Source: Pyrinomonadaceae bacterium
GTDB taxonomy: Bacteria; Acidobacteriota; Blastocatellia; Pyrinomonadales; Pyrinomonadaceae
Reading direction: 5' to 3'
DNA length: 64,000 bases
Assembly: GCA_014380365.1 (NCBI GenBank)
Contig: JACMJZ010000025.1
Span: 310,001 to 374,000, forward strand
Of the stretch, positions 51,584-61,000 are shown piece by piece; position 1 is the first letter of the stretch, and each line of letters begins with the position of its first letter. The position numbers and the translations under genes were made by a program. Below the pieces are notes generated by a model. The model was not told the DNA's origin and made no database searches. It saw only the letters and a program-made list of their open reading frames with translations.

Positions 51584-53446
51584 CTACAGAGCGCGAGGTC
51601 GGAATTGGGTGCGAAGTTTTCTCCACAAACCGGCTCCAATCCACGAAAGCGTTACGGCTGAGAACGCGAAGAGGAAATGATAGACGGCAAGAATGTATCG
51701 ATACTCGGTGTGGGTGGCTGACTGCACCGAGAGATAGTAAGCGGGAACGATTAGCAAGATGGCGAGAACATGCCAGCGCCGCTTCATCGCTGTCAGTGCA
51801 ACCCCGATTAACGCCAGCGGCAGCATGACGGCGGTCAGAAATACTTTCTGCATGCCGCGAATCAGGATGCGAGGGTAACGCGTCCACACAAAGGAAGCCG
51901 GCCCAAGCTGGAAAAGTTTGACGGTGCCCAAGTGGATGACTGCCGGCGCGTCCGCACCTTCGTTGGCGAGAATCAGTTGTACGTAGTTATCGTTTCCCGA
52001 AACGAAAGGGAGTTCGACGTTCTGAGTTGGTTGCTTACCACCCGACTTTCCTTCCACAGTGTCAACAATCGTGGCCGCATATACGCCACTCTGGTCTGTA
52101 CTCTCAACGCCTAGCTTTATCCGACCTTGTTCGAGCGTTATGGGAATTCGCCATGAGTAATCCATGTTCTTCTCTAACCGAATTGGCGCGGTGGCAAACT
52201 GTTTCCCATACCTGGAGTCATCGCCGGTGATGATCACAGCTTGGGCGTCGGTTGAGACAATCGCGGTTGCGTTTGGAGACAGAACTGCGCCCGTCGTGAG
52301 CAAATCCGCGGGCGCTTCCGTCCTGAAGGGTTCGGTGGTTTCGGCTAAGGTGAGCGAGTTTGTAACGGGAGGGTCGGCTGAGACGAGGCGCGTCCTCTCT
52401 AGTTTGAGCATGCCGCCCGCGCGACGGACCATGACGCCGAAGAACCAGAGCGGACGAGAGCTAACCATCCCAAACCCGCGCGTGAGACGCATACGCTCGC
52501 GTTTAACTCCATCAGGGCCGAAGAGGGTCTCGCGGTAATCCGGACGGTTAAATGCGTCGGCCTCCTGATGCATGATGCCGAGATCCGTATTCGGCAAGTC
52601 AAACCGCTGTCCCTTGTCGTAGTCAGCGATGCCTTCGAGAAAGGTTTGCCCGGCGCCGAGTGAAACTGGAATGAAGTGGCCAAACACCACGGCGTTTCTG
52701 ATGGTCAACGGAAGAATGATTAGCAAGGCCCCGCAGACGAGGGCGATTGAATAGCGCAGACGTATTTGACGTTCGAACAAGAAGAAAACCAGGGCGGCGA
52801 GAAAAAAGGGAAGCAGCATCGCGTTAGCTCGCAGCCAACAAGAGAGTCCAACCAGCGCGCCTGCTGCTATGATTAAGCCAAGCCGCGGACGTTTGTACGC
52901 CAGGGCAAGACAATAGATTGCCAGCAGGATGGGAAGCACGGCGAGCGTGTCTGGAAGAAGCAGGACGGAGTTCCAGCTAAACTGTGGCGAAAATGCGGAG
53001 AGCAATCCCGCTATGGTCGCTGTGCTCAACGGTAAGAGTTCAGCGATGATTAGAAAAAGCACCACGGCCGCCAGGGCATCGCAAGAGATCTGTACCAGCT
53101 GGATATTCGCATCGGAATGGTTAGTCAGTTTGTAAATCGTAGCTATCAAAATCGAGTAGCCGGGTGGATGACCGAGGTTGTCGGGATTGCTCAACGGCGA
53201 TGAAGAACTGACAAAACCAGACACGCCGCCTTCGGTTAGGAGTTGGGCGACACGTTTGTAGTCGCTCGTGACGGATGATTGAACTTTTCCTGCTTCGAGC
53301 AGGCGCGCGTCTTGCCAGGCCAGGAGTCTTACGCCGAGAGCAGCCAGGAAAATGATGACGCTGATGACGATCAGTCGACGCGTCTTCAAACGCGAACCGT
53401 CTGGAAGATTGTTTGAGTCGTGCGCGGGAGTGGTGTTGGTTTTCAT
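51584..53446 (-). CDS. GT39/ArnT-like membrane glycosyltransferase
   Basis: 620 residues, about 11 spans. After a hydrophilic start, TM1 (LIVISVIIFLAALGVRLLAW) ends in an acidic site: SDYKRVAQLL carries an Asp as in the GT-C loop. HPPGYSILIATIYKLT is the typical GT39 segment. The large extracytoplasmic domain (about 380-540) is beta-rich (WRIPITLEQGRIKLGVEST), with a final span before the C-terminus. It would transfer a sugar from a polyprenyl phosphate on the outer face. Start at ATG 53446; an in-frame Met at 53476 is also possible. Confidence 0.83.
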   Translation of the reverse strand: MKTNTTPAHDSNNLPDGSRLKTRRLIVISVIIFLAALGVRLLAWQDARLLEAGKVQSSVTSDYKRVAQLLTEGGVSGFVSSSSPLSNPDNLGHPPGYSILIATIYKLTNHSDANIQLVQISCDALAAVVLFLIIAELLPLSTATIAGLLSAFSPQFSWNSVLLLPDTLAVLPILLAIYCLALAYKRPRLGLIIAAGALVGLSCWLRANAMLLPFFLAALVFFLFERQIRLRYSIALVCGALLIILPLTIRNAVVFGHFIPVSLGAGQTFLEGIADYDKGQRFDLPNTDLGIMHQEADAFNRPDYRETLFGPDGVKRERMRLTRGFGMVSSRPLWFFGVMVRRAGGMLKLERTRLVSADPPVTNSLTLAETTEPFRTEAPADLLTTGAVLSPNATAIVSTDAQAVIITGDDSRYGKQFATAPIRLEKNMDYSWRIPITLEQGRIKLGVESTDQSGVYAATIVDTVEGKSGGKQPTQNVELPFVSGNDNYVQLILANEGADAPAVIHLGTVKLFQLGPASFVWTRYPRILIRGMQKVFLTAVMLPLALIGVALTAMKRRWHVLAILLIVPAYYLSVQSATHTEYRYILAVYHFLFAFSAVTLSWIGAGLWRKLRTQFRPRAL

Positions 53447-53544
53447 TCGCCGGACCGGTATCGGATGCTCCGGCATTATAGACCATAAGAAAGGAACGCT
53501 TTGTCGTTTCGTCCATAGTGGAGCGTCCTTGGGGTTGAACTAAT

Positions 53545-53639
53545 CTCTGTGCGTCCTCTGTGTTTTCTGTGCCTCTGTGGTGCATCTTATGAGCAATCGT
53601 TCACCACAGAGACGCTGAGGACACAGAGGACGCACAGTG
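53545..53639. repeat. Inverted repeat with arms CTCTGTGCGTCC/GGACGCACAG
   Basis: 38-bp arms at 53545-53582 and 53602-53639 contain tandem-like CACAGAGGAC steps and match closely. They lie in the divergent gap between the GT39 gene and the second asnB. The two promoters must overlap this structure. Confidence 0.8.
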
Positions 53640-53655
53640 AAGAACTGAAATTACT

Positions 53656-55593
53656 ATGTGTGGGATTGCGGGATTAATTTCTACTGAACCGGAGAAGCAC
53701 ATCGCCGGAATGTTGCAGGCCATCGAGCATCGTGGCCGTGACGATGAAGGCGTGTGGACTTCAAACGCGATTGACGAGCGCGACAGGCGCGTATGTCTCG
53801 GTCACCGGCGCCTGGCGATCATCGACACCAGCAGCGCCGGCCATCAACCAATGCTTTCCGCAGACGGCCGCTACCTGATCACCTTCAACGGCGAGATCTA
53901 CAACTATCGCGGGTTGCGTGAGGAGTTGAAGAGCAAGGGTCACGTGTTCAGGACGGCGACTGACACGGAAGTTCTCCTCGCGGCGTTCGCCGAGTGGGGC
54001 AGAGAATCCCTGACGCGGCTCAACGGCATGTTCGCCTTCGCTATCTGGGACAACCGGCAACGAACCCTAACTCTTGCGCGGGATCACGTCGGCATCAAGC
54101 CGCTTTACTATTTCCATCAACCCCCTGGCAACGGTCAGCCGGGTTCATTTATTTTCGCTTCCGAGATCAAAGCCATCCTGGCTACCGGCCTTGTTCCTCG
54201 CGCAATTGATCCGGAAGCTTTGAACCAATTTCTCACATTCCTCTGGGCGCCAGATCCCAACACGTTGTTCCGTGGAATCAAGACTCTTCCGCCGGCCCAC
54301 TTGCTTACGTTTGCAAACGACGGTGTCGCCATCAACGAATGGTGGGACGTTTCTTTTGATCAGATAGAAGAAGGGCGCAGCGAATCGTGGTGGCAGGAAC
54401 GCGTGCTCGAGACGCTCGATCGCACAGTCAACATGGAAATGGTGGCGGACGTGCCGCTCGGGTCGTTCCTTTCCGGTGGCGTCGATTCCTCCGGCATCAC
54501 GGCGATGATGAAACGTCACAGCAATGGTCGGCGCGTTTCCACCTACACAGTTGGCATAGAAGCTGATGACCTTCGCTATGACATCATTCCCGACGACGTG
54601 AAGTGGGCGCGGCGAGTCAATTCGCATTTGGATACTGACTACCACGAGATCATGCTCAACCCTTCGGTGGCGGAGCTGTTGCCAAAGCTGATCTACCATA
54701 TGGATGAGCCGCCCATCGACATGGCCATCCCAAGTTATCTGGTTTCGCAGGCGGCGCGAGAGACGTTAACAGTGATGCTGTCGGGAATGGGCGGCGACGA
54801 AGTGTTTGCGGGTTATCCGCGGCAGCTTGCGATGAAGTTCGCAGCGATGCTCGACCCCGTCCCGTCACTTTTGCGTAGGCCCCTTCTGAAAACGCTGGAA
54901 CACTCTTTACCGGGTGGGTTGCCGGGGCGACTGACCGCTCCGCTACGCAACGCGAAGAAGTTTGCGCGGAGCGCAGGTTTGGATTTTGAAGAGCGTTACC
55001 TGGGCTATGGCACTTACTTCACAGACGCAGCGAAGCAGCAACTCTTCTCGGACGATCTGCGTGACGCCACGGCGAACCTGGATGCTTACTCTGCTCATCG
55101 CAGGTACTTTGAGCGGGTGCGAAATGCTGCGCCATTAAACCGTTTGCTCTATGTCGATCTAAAAACATTCCTGCCCTGTTTGAATCTGATTACTACCGAC
55201 AAGACTTCGATGGCAGCTAATCTCGAAGTCAGGGTGCCGTTTCTCAATCGCGAGATGATTGAGATGGCGGCGAGGATGCCGCCAGAGTTCAAGTTGCGTG
55301 GTTTCAAACGCAAGTACATTCTCAAGCGTGCGCTCGAGAAGGTGTTGCCACATGACGCGATCTGGCGCAAAAAGGCCGGCTTCGGGGCACCAATTCGTTC
55401 CTGGCTGCGAGGCCCACTTCGCCCCATGATTGATGAACTGCTTTCGGCGGAGACTATCAAGAGGCGTGGACTGTTTCGGGCAGAGGAAGTGAAAAGAATT
55501 ATCGATGCTAATCTCTCCGGCCGCGAAGACTACAATCTTCAGGTTTTTCAGTTACTGAATCTTGAACTGTGGCAGCGCCAGTTTATCGACTGA
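53656..55593 (+). CDS. asnB: Asparagine synthase-type amidotransferase 2
   Basis: 645 residues. The MCGIAGLIST start gives the glutaminase Cys2; HRGRDDEGVW, FNGEIYNYRG and the PP-loop FLSGGVDSSG show both halves intact. Compared with the first paralogue at 28727, the HRGR (instead of HRGP) and other differences suggest an older duplication or a different acceptor. Role as for the first: amidation of a carboxyl group in glycan synthesis or plain asparagine synthesis. It ends the polysaccharide locus and is followed by a cloverleaf-like repeat. Confidence 0.9.
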   Translation: MCGIAGLISTEPEKHIAGMLQAIEHRGRDDEGVWTSNAIDERDRRVCLGHRRLAIIDTSSAGHQPMLSADGRYLITFNGEIYNYRGLREELKSKGHVFRTATDTEVLLAAFAEWGRESLTRLNGMFAFAIWDNRQRTLTLARDHVGIKPLYYFHQPPGNGQPGSFIFASEIKAILATGLVPRAIDPEALNQFLTFLWAPDPNTLFRGIKTLPPAHLLTFANDGVAINEWWDVSFDQIEEGRSESWWQERVLETLDRTVNMEMVADVPLGSFLSGGVDSSGITAMMKRHSNGRRVSTYTVGIEADDLRYDIIPDDVKWARRVNSHLDTDYHEIMLNPSVAELLPKLIYHMDEPPIDMAIPSYLVSQAARETLTVMLSGMGGDEVFAGYPRQLAMKFAAMLDPVPSLLRRPLLKTLEHSLPGGLPGRLTAPLRNAKKFARSAGLDFEERYLGYGTYFTDAAKQQLFSDDLRDATANLDAYSAHRRYFERVRNAAPLNRLLYVDLKTFLPCLNLITTDKTSMAANLEVRVPFLNREMIEMAARMPPEFKLRGFKRKYILKRALEKVLPHDAIWRKKAGFGAPIRSWLRGPLRPMIDELLSAETIKRRGLFRAEEVKRIIDANLSGREDYNLQVFQLLNLELWQRQFID

Positions 55594-55594
55594 C

Positions 55595-55642
55595 GTGGCA
55601 CGGGCATCCTGCCCGTGATCATGCGCAAGATGCGCATGCCAC
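55595..55642. repeat. Nested cloverleaf-like repeat
   Basis: Outer stem GTGGCA/TGCCAC encloses two perfect hairpins, CGGGCA-TCC-TGCCCG and ATGCGCA-AGA-TGCGCAT. The unit starts 2 bases after the asnB stop. It may act as a terminator and resembles dispersed repeats in other genomes. Confidence 0.85.
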
Positions 55643-55754
55643 AATATTGACATCACGATACACCGGTTCTATTCTGGTTGGGCCCTGGCTATGGGCCGGG
55701 TGTCCTCAGACAGCGCACCGACCGTCCCGACTTTAGAACGCTTCCCAGGTAAGA

Positions 55755-56201
55755 ATGGTCCCGGAAAAGAACTCGACATCTGAATTGGAAAATGTAATTC
55801 CTCAAACTCAGGAAACTGTGCCGGTGCGTGTGTTGCTGGCGGAGGACGATCGCGCGTTGCGACGCTTTCTGGAAGTCGTTCTCGAGCGCGCGGGCTACAA
55901 AGTGATTCCGGCTGCGGATGGTCTCGAAGCAATGAAGCTGGCGCTCTCGGCCCGGATAGATATTGTCGTGACGGATGCGACGATGCCCAATCTGAGCGGC
56001 CACGAGTTTTGCCGCTTTCTTAGAAACAGTCAGACGCTTGCACATCTACCCGTTATCCTGTTGAGCGCACAGGAAAGAAAAGACCCGAATGAGAATGCGG
56101 AACAGGTAGACGCTTTCCTGGCCAAGCCTGTTTCGGGCGAAGATCTCGTCGCGTGTATTGAACAACTGCTGGCCCGGAGGGAAGTGGTTAAGGAACTCTG
56201 A
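55755..56201 (+). CDS. Single-domain response regulator
   Basis: 148 residues. A 20-residue disordered N-terminus precedes a receiver domain: VLLAEDDRALRRF (acidic pair), phospho-Asp in IVVTDATMPNLSGHEF, Ser in VILLSAQE, and Lys in FLAKPVSGEDL. No output domain is present, so it acts through protein contacts, as CheY or SpoIIA-pathway regulators do. No histidine kinase is nearby. Confidence 0.92.
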   Translation: MVPEKNSTSELENVIPQTQETVPVRVLLAEDDRALRRFLEVVLERAGYKVIPAADGLEAMKLALSARIDIVVTDATMPNLSGHEFCRFLRNSQTLAHLPVILLSAQERKDPNENAEQVDAFLAKPVSGEDLVACIEQLLARREVVKEL

Positions 56202-56211
56202 TTTTGACTTT

Positions 56212-56306
56212 GCGTCCTTTGCATAACCTTCGCGCGCTTTGCGGTAAAAACAAAACCTAAACCGCAAAGCGCGCAGAGTGCTCGCAAAGAAACGCAAAGG
56301 TCGTCA
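56212..56306. repeat. Long imperfect inverted repeat between convergent genes
   Basis: The inner perfect stem GCGCGCTTTGCGGT (56232-56245) pairs with ACCGCAAAGCGCGC (56261-56274). Outer arms continue with GACTTTGCGT and ACGCAAAGGTC. It lies between the response regulator (+) and ald (-), reaching the ald stop codon region. Confidence 0.85.
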
Positions 56307-57440
56307 TCCGGCAGAGGCGCTGTTGACTTCGACTAACGCGTCGATGCTGGTGTATGCCAGACCCTGGGATTCGGCCACTGCCTGATAGGTGCAGTGACCA
56401 GCGTAAGTGTTAACCCCTTCTTTCAAGCCAGTGTCGGTACGGATGGCTTCGAAGAAGCCTTTGTTTGCCAACTTCAGCGCATAAGGCAGCGTGGCATTGG
56501 TGAGTGCGAAAGTGGATGTCCGAGGCACGGCCCCGGGCATGTTGGCAACGCAGTAGTGCAGCACACCCTCGACGTAGTAGGTGGGATCAGAGTGCGTAGT
56601 TGGATGCGTGGTCTCGATGCAGCCACCCTGGTCTACGGCGACATCAACTATCACCGCACCGTTCGGCACGTCCTTGAGCATGTTCCTTTTTACCAGCATC
56701 GGCGCGGCAGCGCCGGGAACCAACACCGCGCCCACGATTAGATCGGCGGTCGAGATGGCGTCGTGAATCATGTAGGCGCTGGAAGCCAGGGTTGAAATCT
56801 TGGAAAGAAAAATATCGTCAAGCTCGCGCAGGCGGTCGAGGTTGTTGTCGATAATCGTGACGTAAGCTCCCATGCCGACGGCAATCTTCGCTGCGTTGGT
56901 GCCGACAACTCCGCCCCCGATGATCACAACCCGCGCGGCAGGCACTCCCGGAACGCCGCCCAACAGAATGCCGCGGCCACCAGCCATTTTCTCGAGGTAA
57001 TGCGCGCCCACCTGAATCGCCATTCGTCCGGCTACTTCCGACATTGGCGTCAGCAGAGGAAGGCTGCCGCGGCGATCCGTGATTGTTTCGTAGGCAATGC
57101 CAGTGACTTTGCGTTTGAGAAGTTCGTCGGTGAGCTTCCGGTCAGGTGCGAGATGCAGGTATGTAAACAGTAACTGACCTTCGCGCATGCGGGGATACTC
57201 CGGCGCGATTGGCTCTTTGACCTTGACGATCATTTCCGCTTCAGCCCACACATCATCCGCCGAATCGATAATTTGCGCGCCGGCTTTTTCGTAAAGCGCG
57301 TCTCCGAAACCTGAGCCCTCGCCCGCGCTCTTTTCAACAATTACTTGGTGCGCGGCGTCAGACAGCGCACGCACGCCGGCGGGCGTTAGTCCCACCCGGT
57401 ACTCGTTGTCTTTGATCTCTTTTGGCAAGCCGACAATCAC
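56304..57440 (-). CDS. ald: Alanine dehydrogenase
   Basis: 378 residues. It oxidises L-alanine to pyruvate and ammonia with NAD. Landmarks: [19 protein letters not shown] (Arg and Lys of the pyruvate site), KVKEPI with Lys, LFTYLHLAP with the catalytic His, [19 protein letters not shown] (NAD fold) and [19 protein letters not shown] with the Asp base. The length is standard. The start lies close to the heptamer inverted repeat that separates it from the aldehyde dehydrogenase gene. Confidence 0.96.
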   Translation of the reverse strand: MIVGLPKEIKDNEYRVGLTPAGVRALSDAAHQVIVEKSAGEGSGFGDALYEKAGAQIIDSADDVWAEAEMIVKVKEPIAPEYPRMREGQLLFTYLHLAPDRKLTDELLKRKVTGIAYETITDRRGSLPLLTPMSEVAGRMAIQVGAHYLEKMAGGRGILLGGVPGVPAARVVIIGGGVVGTNAAKIAVGMGAYVTIIDNNLDRLRELDDIFLSKISTLASSAYMIHDAISTADLIVGAVLVPGAAAPMLVKRNMLKDVPNGAVIVDVAVDQGGCIETTHPTTHSDPTYYVEGVLHYCVANMPGAVPRTSTFALTNATLPYALKLANKGFFEAIRTDTGLKEGVNTYAGHCTYQAVAESQGLAYTSIDALVEVNSASAG

Positions 57441-57457
57441 GATTAGCCCTCCGATCA

Positions 57458-57542
57458 GATGTTAGATGTTTGATGCTAGATTCTAGAAAGCGACCGCGCG
57501 CTCAGTGGACGGCTAGCATCCAGCATCCAGCTTCTGACATCT
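57458..57542. repeat. Heptamer-based inverted repeat ahead of ald
   Basis: AGATGTTAGATGTTTGATGC (57458-57477) has 7-bp steps and is mirrored by GCATCCAGCATCCAG and TGACATCT at 57516-57542. The 7-bp step AGATGTT is also found at 61967. It lies between two co-directional minus-strand genes. Confidence 0.7.
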
Positions 57543-57550
57543 ATTTGCTT

Positions 57551-59104
57551 TCAACTATCGATCTGTGCGCGTTGGAGCTTGCCACTGTAATCGACGTAGA
57601 TGGATTTCCATTCCGTAAAAATATCCAACACCTGGGTGCCCGCTTCGCGATGGCCGTTGCCGGTTGCCTTAGTGCCGCCAAACGGCAGATGTACTTCAGC
57701 GCCGATGGTCGAAGCGTTGACGTAGAAGATGCCGGTATACATGTCAGCCATGGCGCGGAAGGCGCGATTGACGTCACTGGTATAGATTGACGCGGACAGA
57801 CCATAGCGCACGCCATTCGCGATTTCCACCGCTTCGTCCAAAGACTTAGTTGGGATTACAGCAGTGACCGGCCCAAAGATTTCCTCCTGGGCGATGCGCA
57901 TGTCGGGCGCCACATCGGTGAAGACGGTCGGCTCGATGTAATAGCCACGCGCGTACTCGCCTTTGGTCAAATGTTTACCGCCCGCAGCCAGGGTCGCACC
58001 GTCTTCGTTTTGTCCAATGTCGATGTAACCCATGATCTTCCTAACCGCATCAGCGTTGATAACCGGACCCACGTCAGTTTTCGCAGCGGCGCCATTACCC
58101 ACGCGCAACGCACGGGTTCGCTCCACCAGCTTATTGGAAAACTGTTTGTAGACTTTTTTGTGGACTACGATTCGAGATGAGGCTGTGCAACGCTGTCCGG
58201 AAGTGCCGAATGCGCCCCAGAGTGCGCCTTCAATCGCGAGATCGATGTCGGCGTCCTCCATGACGATGATTACGTTCTTACCGCCCATTTCGAGCGAGCA
58301 GATCGCGTTGCGTTCGGCGCAGGCCGAGGCGACGATGCGACCCGTCTCGGTAGAACCGGTAAACGAGATCAGGCGTAGCGACGGATGATTCGTAATTGCG
58401 GCTCCGGCATTCTCGCCGTAGCCCGTTACCAGATTCACAACACCCGGCGGGATGCCGGCTTCTTCGCAGGCCTGAACCAGGTTGTAAGTCGAAAGCGGCG
58501 TATCTTCGGCTGGTTTGATTACCAGGGTGTTACCGCAAACAAGCGCAGGAATCATTTTCCACGATGGAATCGCCATGGGAAAATTCCACGGTGTGATCAA
58601 ACCGCAAAGGCCGACTGGCTGACGGACGCACATGGCAAACTTGTCGGGCATCTCCGCCGGAGTTGTAAACCCATGCAGACGGCGTCCTTCGCCGGCAGTG
58701 TAGTAGGTGCAGTCGATAGCTTCCTGAACATCGCCACCAGCTTCGGTCAACACCTTACCCATCTCGCGCGTCATGTCGGCCGTGTATTTTTCTTTGTTGC
58801 GGATGAGAATCTCACCCAGCCGGAACAGAATCTCGGCCCGCCGCGGCGCGGGAGTGTTACGCCAGCCGTCAAACGCACCCTGCGCGGCATTGACTGCGGC
58901 GTTTACGTCGGCACTGGTCGAGAGTGGAAAACGGCCGATTACATCCTCGGTATCGGCGGGGTTGATGTTTTCAAACACCTCGCCTGATTCACTCGGAATC
59001 CACTTGCCGCCGATGTAGTTGTGGTAGGTTTTGACCGCCGCGCGGGTTGTGCGCTGGACACGCCTTAAACTGTTTTTTGCGAGAGCTTTTTTTGCTTGAG
59101 CCAT
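57551..59104 (-). CDS. NAD(P)-dependent aldehyde dehydrogenase
   Basis: 517 residues. After a basic N-terminus of about 25 residues, the ALDH fold has [20 protein letters not shown] (oxyanion Asn and Lys), [12 protein letters not shown] (cofactor loop), [11 protein letters not shown] (general-base Glu) and [13 protein letters not shown] (catalytic Cys). The pattern resembles 2,5-dioxovalerate/aldehyde dehydrogenases such as KGSADH and GucD. The exact substrate is unknown. The ATG has no good ribosome-binding site, so an internal start is possible. Confidence 0.9.
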   Translation of the reverse strand: MAQAKKALAKNSLRRVQRTTRAAVKTYHNYIGGKWIPSESGEVFENINPADTEDVIGRFPLSTSADVNAAVNAAQGAFDGWRNTPAPRRAEILFRLGEILIRNKEKYTADMTREMGKVLTEAGGDVQEAIDCTYYTAGEGRRLHGFTTPAEMPDKFAMCVRQPVGLCGLITPWNFPMAIPSWKMIPALVCGNTLVIKPAEDTPLSTYNLVQACEEAGIPPGVVNLVTGYGENAGAAITNHPSLRLISFTGSTETGRIVASACAERNAICSLEMGGKNVIIVMEDADIDLAIEGALWGAFGTSGQRCTASSRIVVHKKVYKQFSNKLVERTRALRVGNGAAAKTDVGPVINADAVRKIMGYIDIGQNEDGATLAAGGKHLTKGEYARGYYIEPTVFTDVAPDMRIAQEEIFGPVTAVIPTKSLDEAVEIANGVRYGLSASIYTSDVNRAFRAMADMYTGIFYVNASTIGAEVHLPFGGTKATGNGHREAGTQVLDIFTEWKSIYVDYSGKLQRAQIDS

Positions 59105-59110
59105 TTTTTA

Positions 59111-59175
59111 AGTTTCGAGTTTCGAGTTTCGAGTTTCGAGTTTTCAACTTGAAACCCGGAACTCGAAACCCGAAA
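59111..59175. repeat. AGTTTCG heptamer array and inverse
   Basis: Four perfect AGTTTCG units (59111-59138) are followed by inverse pieces (CGAAACCCGAAACT near 59165). It lies between the ALDH start and the protease stop, both on the minus strand, so it forms part of the ALDH promoter region. Confidence 0.8.
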
Positions 59176-59181
59176 CTGATT

Positions 59182-60783
59182 TCATTGGTAAGTAAACTGC
59201 ACAATCCTCGTAATTACACGTTTGAGAGATCCGGAGTAAGTAGCGATATGAAGTACGACGGGATCGCCGGGTTTGAGACCGGCGAGAACGCGCTGGAAAT
59301 CCGCGAGCGTAGAAACCGGCACGCGGTTCAGGCGCGTGATTACGTCACCTTCGCCGAGGGCCTGCATTCCGTTGGGCAGTCGCACCTCCGCCGCGAGTCC
59401 GTTAGGATCTACATCCTTGACATAGAGACCGCGCACGCCGGTTAGGCGTTTTTCAGTGCTGAGCTGTTGGGTAAGCTCGGCCAGAGTAATACCTAGCTGT
59501 AAGCCGTTTCCTTTCGGATCGGGTTCCTTGGCTCTGGGTGGCGCGGGTTCTTCTGAGTCTTCCTGTTGGGGAATTGGCGGACGTTCGCCCAGCACCACAT
59601 TCGCGGTATGCTTTTCCAGCTTACCGTCGCGGTCGCGAAGAAAAGTGAAAGCGGCCGATTGGCCAATCGGACTGCCGGCAACTTTCTGGATCAAATCCTG
59701 CGCGCTGGCCACCGGTTGACCGTTGAATTCCGTGATGATGTCGTTCGTCTCCAGGCCTGCCTTCGCAGCCGGAGTAGGTTGGCCATCCTTGTTCTGGTAA
59801 ACGTCCATGATGATGGCGCCCTTTGCTTCGGGTAAGCCATAGACACGGGCATACTCTTCTTTAACCGAGTCGAGCGTGACGCCCAGATAACCCCTGCGAA
59901 CTTTTCCCTGCGAGACGATTTGACGGTAGACGAAACTCGCTTCCGAAGCCGGAAGAGCGAAGCCGATACCGTTGTAGTCTCCGGTGGAAGTGGCTATCTG
60001 AGAGTTGATTCCGATCACTTCGCCGCGCATGTTCACTAGAGGCCCACCGCTATTCCCACGATTGATCGCGGCATCGGTTTGGAGGAAGCGCTGGAAAGGC
60101 GTGAAATAAGGCGTCTCCCGTTCCTTCTTGGAGATGATGCCGGCGGTCACCGTCTGGTCGAGACCAAAAGGCGAACCCATCGCCAGTACCCAGTCGCCTA
60201 CTTGTGTTGCGTTCGAGTCGCCGAGGGTGACGGTCGGCAGATCACGTCCGGCCTCGATCTTAATGACCGCTACGTCTGTTTCATCGTCGATTCCAATCAC
60301 CCGGCCACGGAATTTTTCACCAGACTGCAGGCCCACAATAATCCGTTGCGAGCCTTGTACTACGTGCTCGTTTGTCAGGATGTAGCCTTTGGCATTAACA
60401 ATGAAACCACTGCCTACACCGCGATCCGGGCGTCGCGACTGACGACGAAACATCTCGAACAGAGGATTGCTGGACTGGTCCTCTTTGTCGTCAGGGTCCT
60501 TCGCTGCCAGCACCGGACTCGGCGCGATCGTTTCAATATTTACGACCGCCGGCTCAACTCGTCGCGCAATCTCCGCAAACGATGCGGAGAGCGCTTCGGG
60601 AGCTCGGGCAATCTGCACTTCATTTTGCGCCACAGTTGGCCGTCCCGAGAGCATCGCGCCAACTCCGATGCCTGCCAGCAGGCAGGCAGCTCCCAGCGCT
60701 ATGATCCAGACGCGGAGTTTCCGCAAAATGGCCCGTTCATCAATAGTGGAAGGGTTCTTGGATAGCTCGAACATAAACACCAC
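59182..60783 (-). CDS. Do-type (DegP/DegQ/HtrA) periplasmic serine protease
   Basis: 533 residues. An N-terminal membrane anchor (LRVWIIALGAACLLAGIGVG), then a trypsin-like domain with the triad His in TNEHVVQG, Asp in DETDVAVIK, and Ser in GNSGGPLVN, and VGSGFIVNAKG. Two PDZ domains follow: about 300-400 (GYLGVTLDSV, GLETNDIITEFNG) and about 440-525 (LGITLAELTQQL, LGEGDVITRLNRVPVS). It degrades or refolds damaged envelope proteins. The linker between PDZ domains is Pro/Glu-rich. Start at 60783 or the Met at 60774. Confidence 0.93.
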   Translation of the reverse strand: MVFMFELSKNPSTIDERAILRKLRVWIIALGAACLLAGIGVGAMLSGRPTVAQNEVQIARAPEALSASFAEIARRVEPAVVNIETIAPSPVLAAKDPDDKEDQSSNPLFEMFRRQSRRPDRGVGSGFIVNAKGYILTNEHVVQGSQRIIVGLQSGEKFRGRVIGIDDETDVAVIKIEAGRDLPTVTLGDSNATQVGDWVLAMGSPFGLDQTVTAGIISKKERETPYFTPFQRFLQTDAAINRGNSGGPLVNMRGEVIGINSQIATSTGDYNGIGFALPASEASFVYRQIVSQGKVRRGYLGVTLDSVKEEYARVYGLPEAKGAIIMDVYQNKDGQPTPAAKAGLETNDIITEFNGQPVASAQDLIQKVAGSPIGQSAAFTFLRDRDGKLEKHTANVVLGERPPIPQQEDSEEPAPPRAKEPDPKGNGLQLGITLAELTQQLSTEKRLTGVRGLYVKDVDPNGLAAEVRLPNGMQALGEGDVITRLNRVPVSTLADFQRVLAGLKPGDPVVLHIATYSGSLKRVITRIVQFTYQ

Positions 60784-61000
60784 CTTCAGGAAAACTAAGT
60801 AGTTGCACTCCCAATCTGGCCACTAAAAAGAAGCGAGAATCGGGGCGCAAAGGGAAGGGCTGAAGTATAACGAAACGTCCGGCCCGGGGCAAAAGACAGG
60901 CAGGAGCAGTCGGCAAATCCACCAGCAGGCAGTTGAAAATCGGTTCCCAGGCTGCTATCCGTGTTCCTGCCGACTGCTGCGGCCGTCTGCCGACTACATT

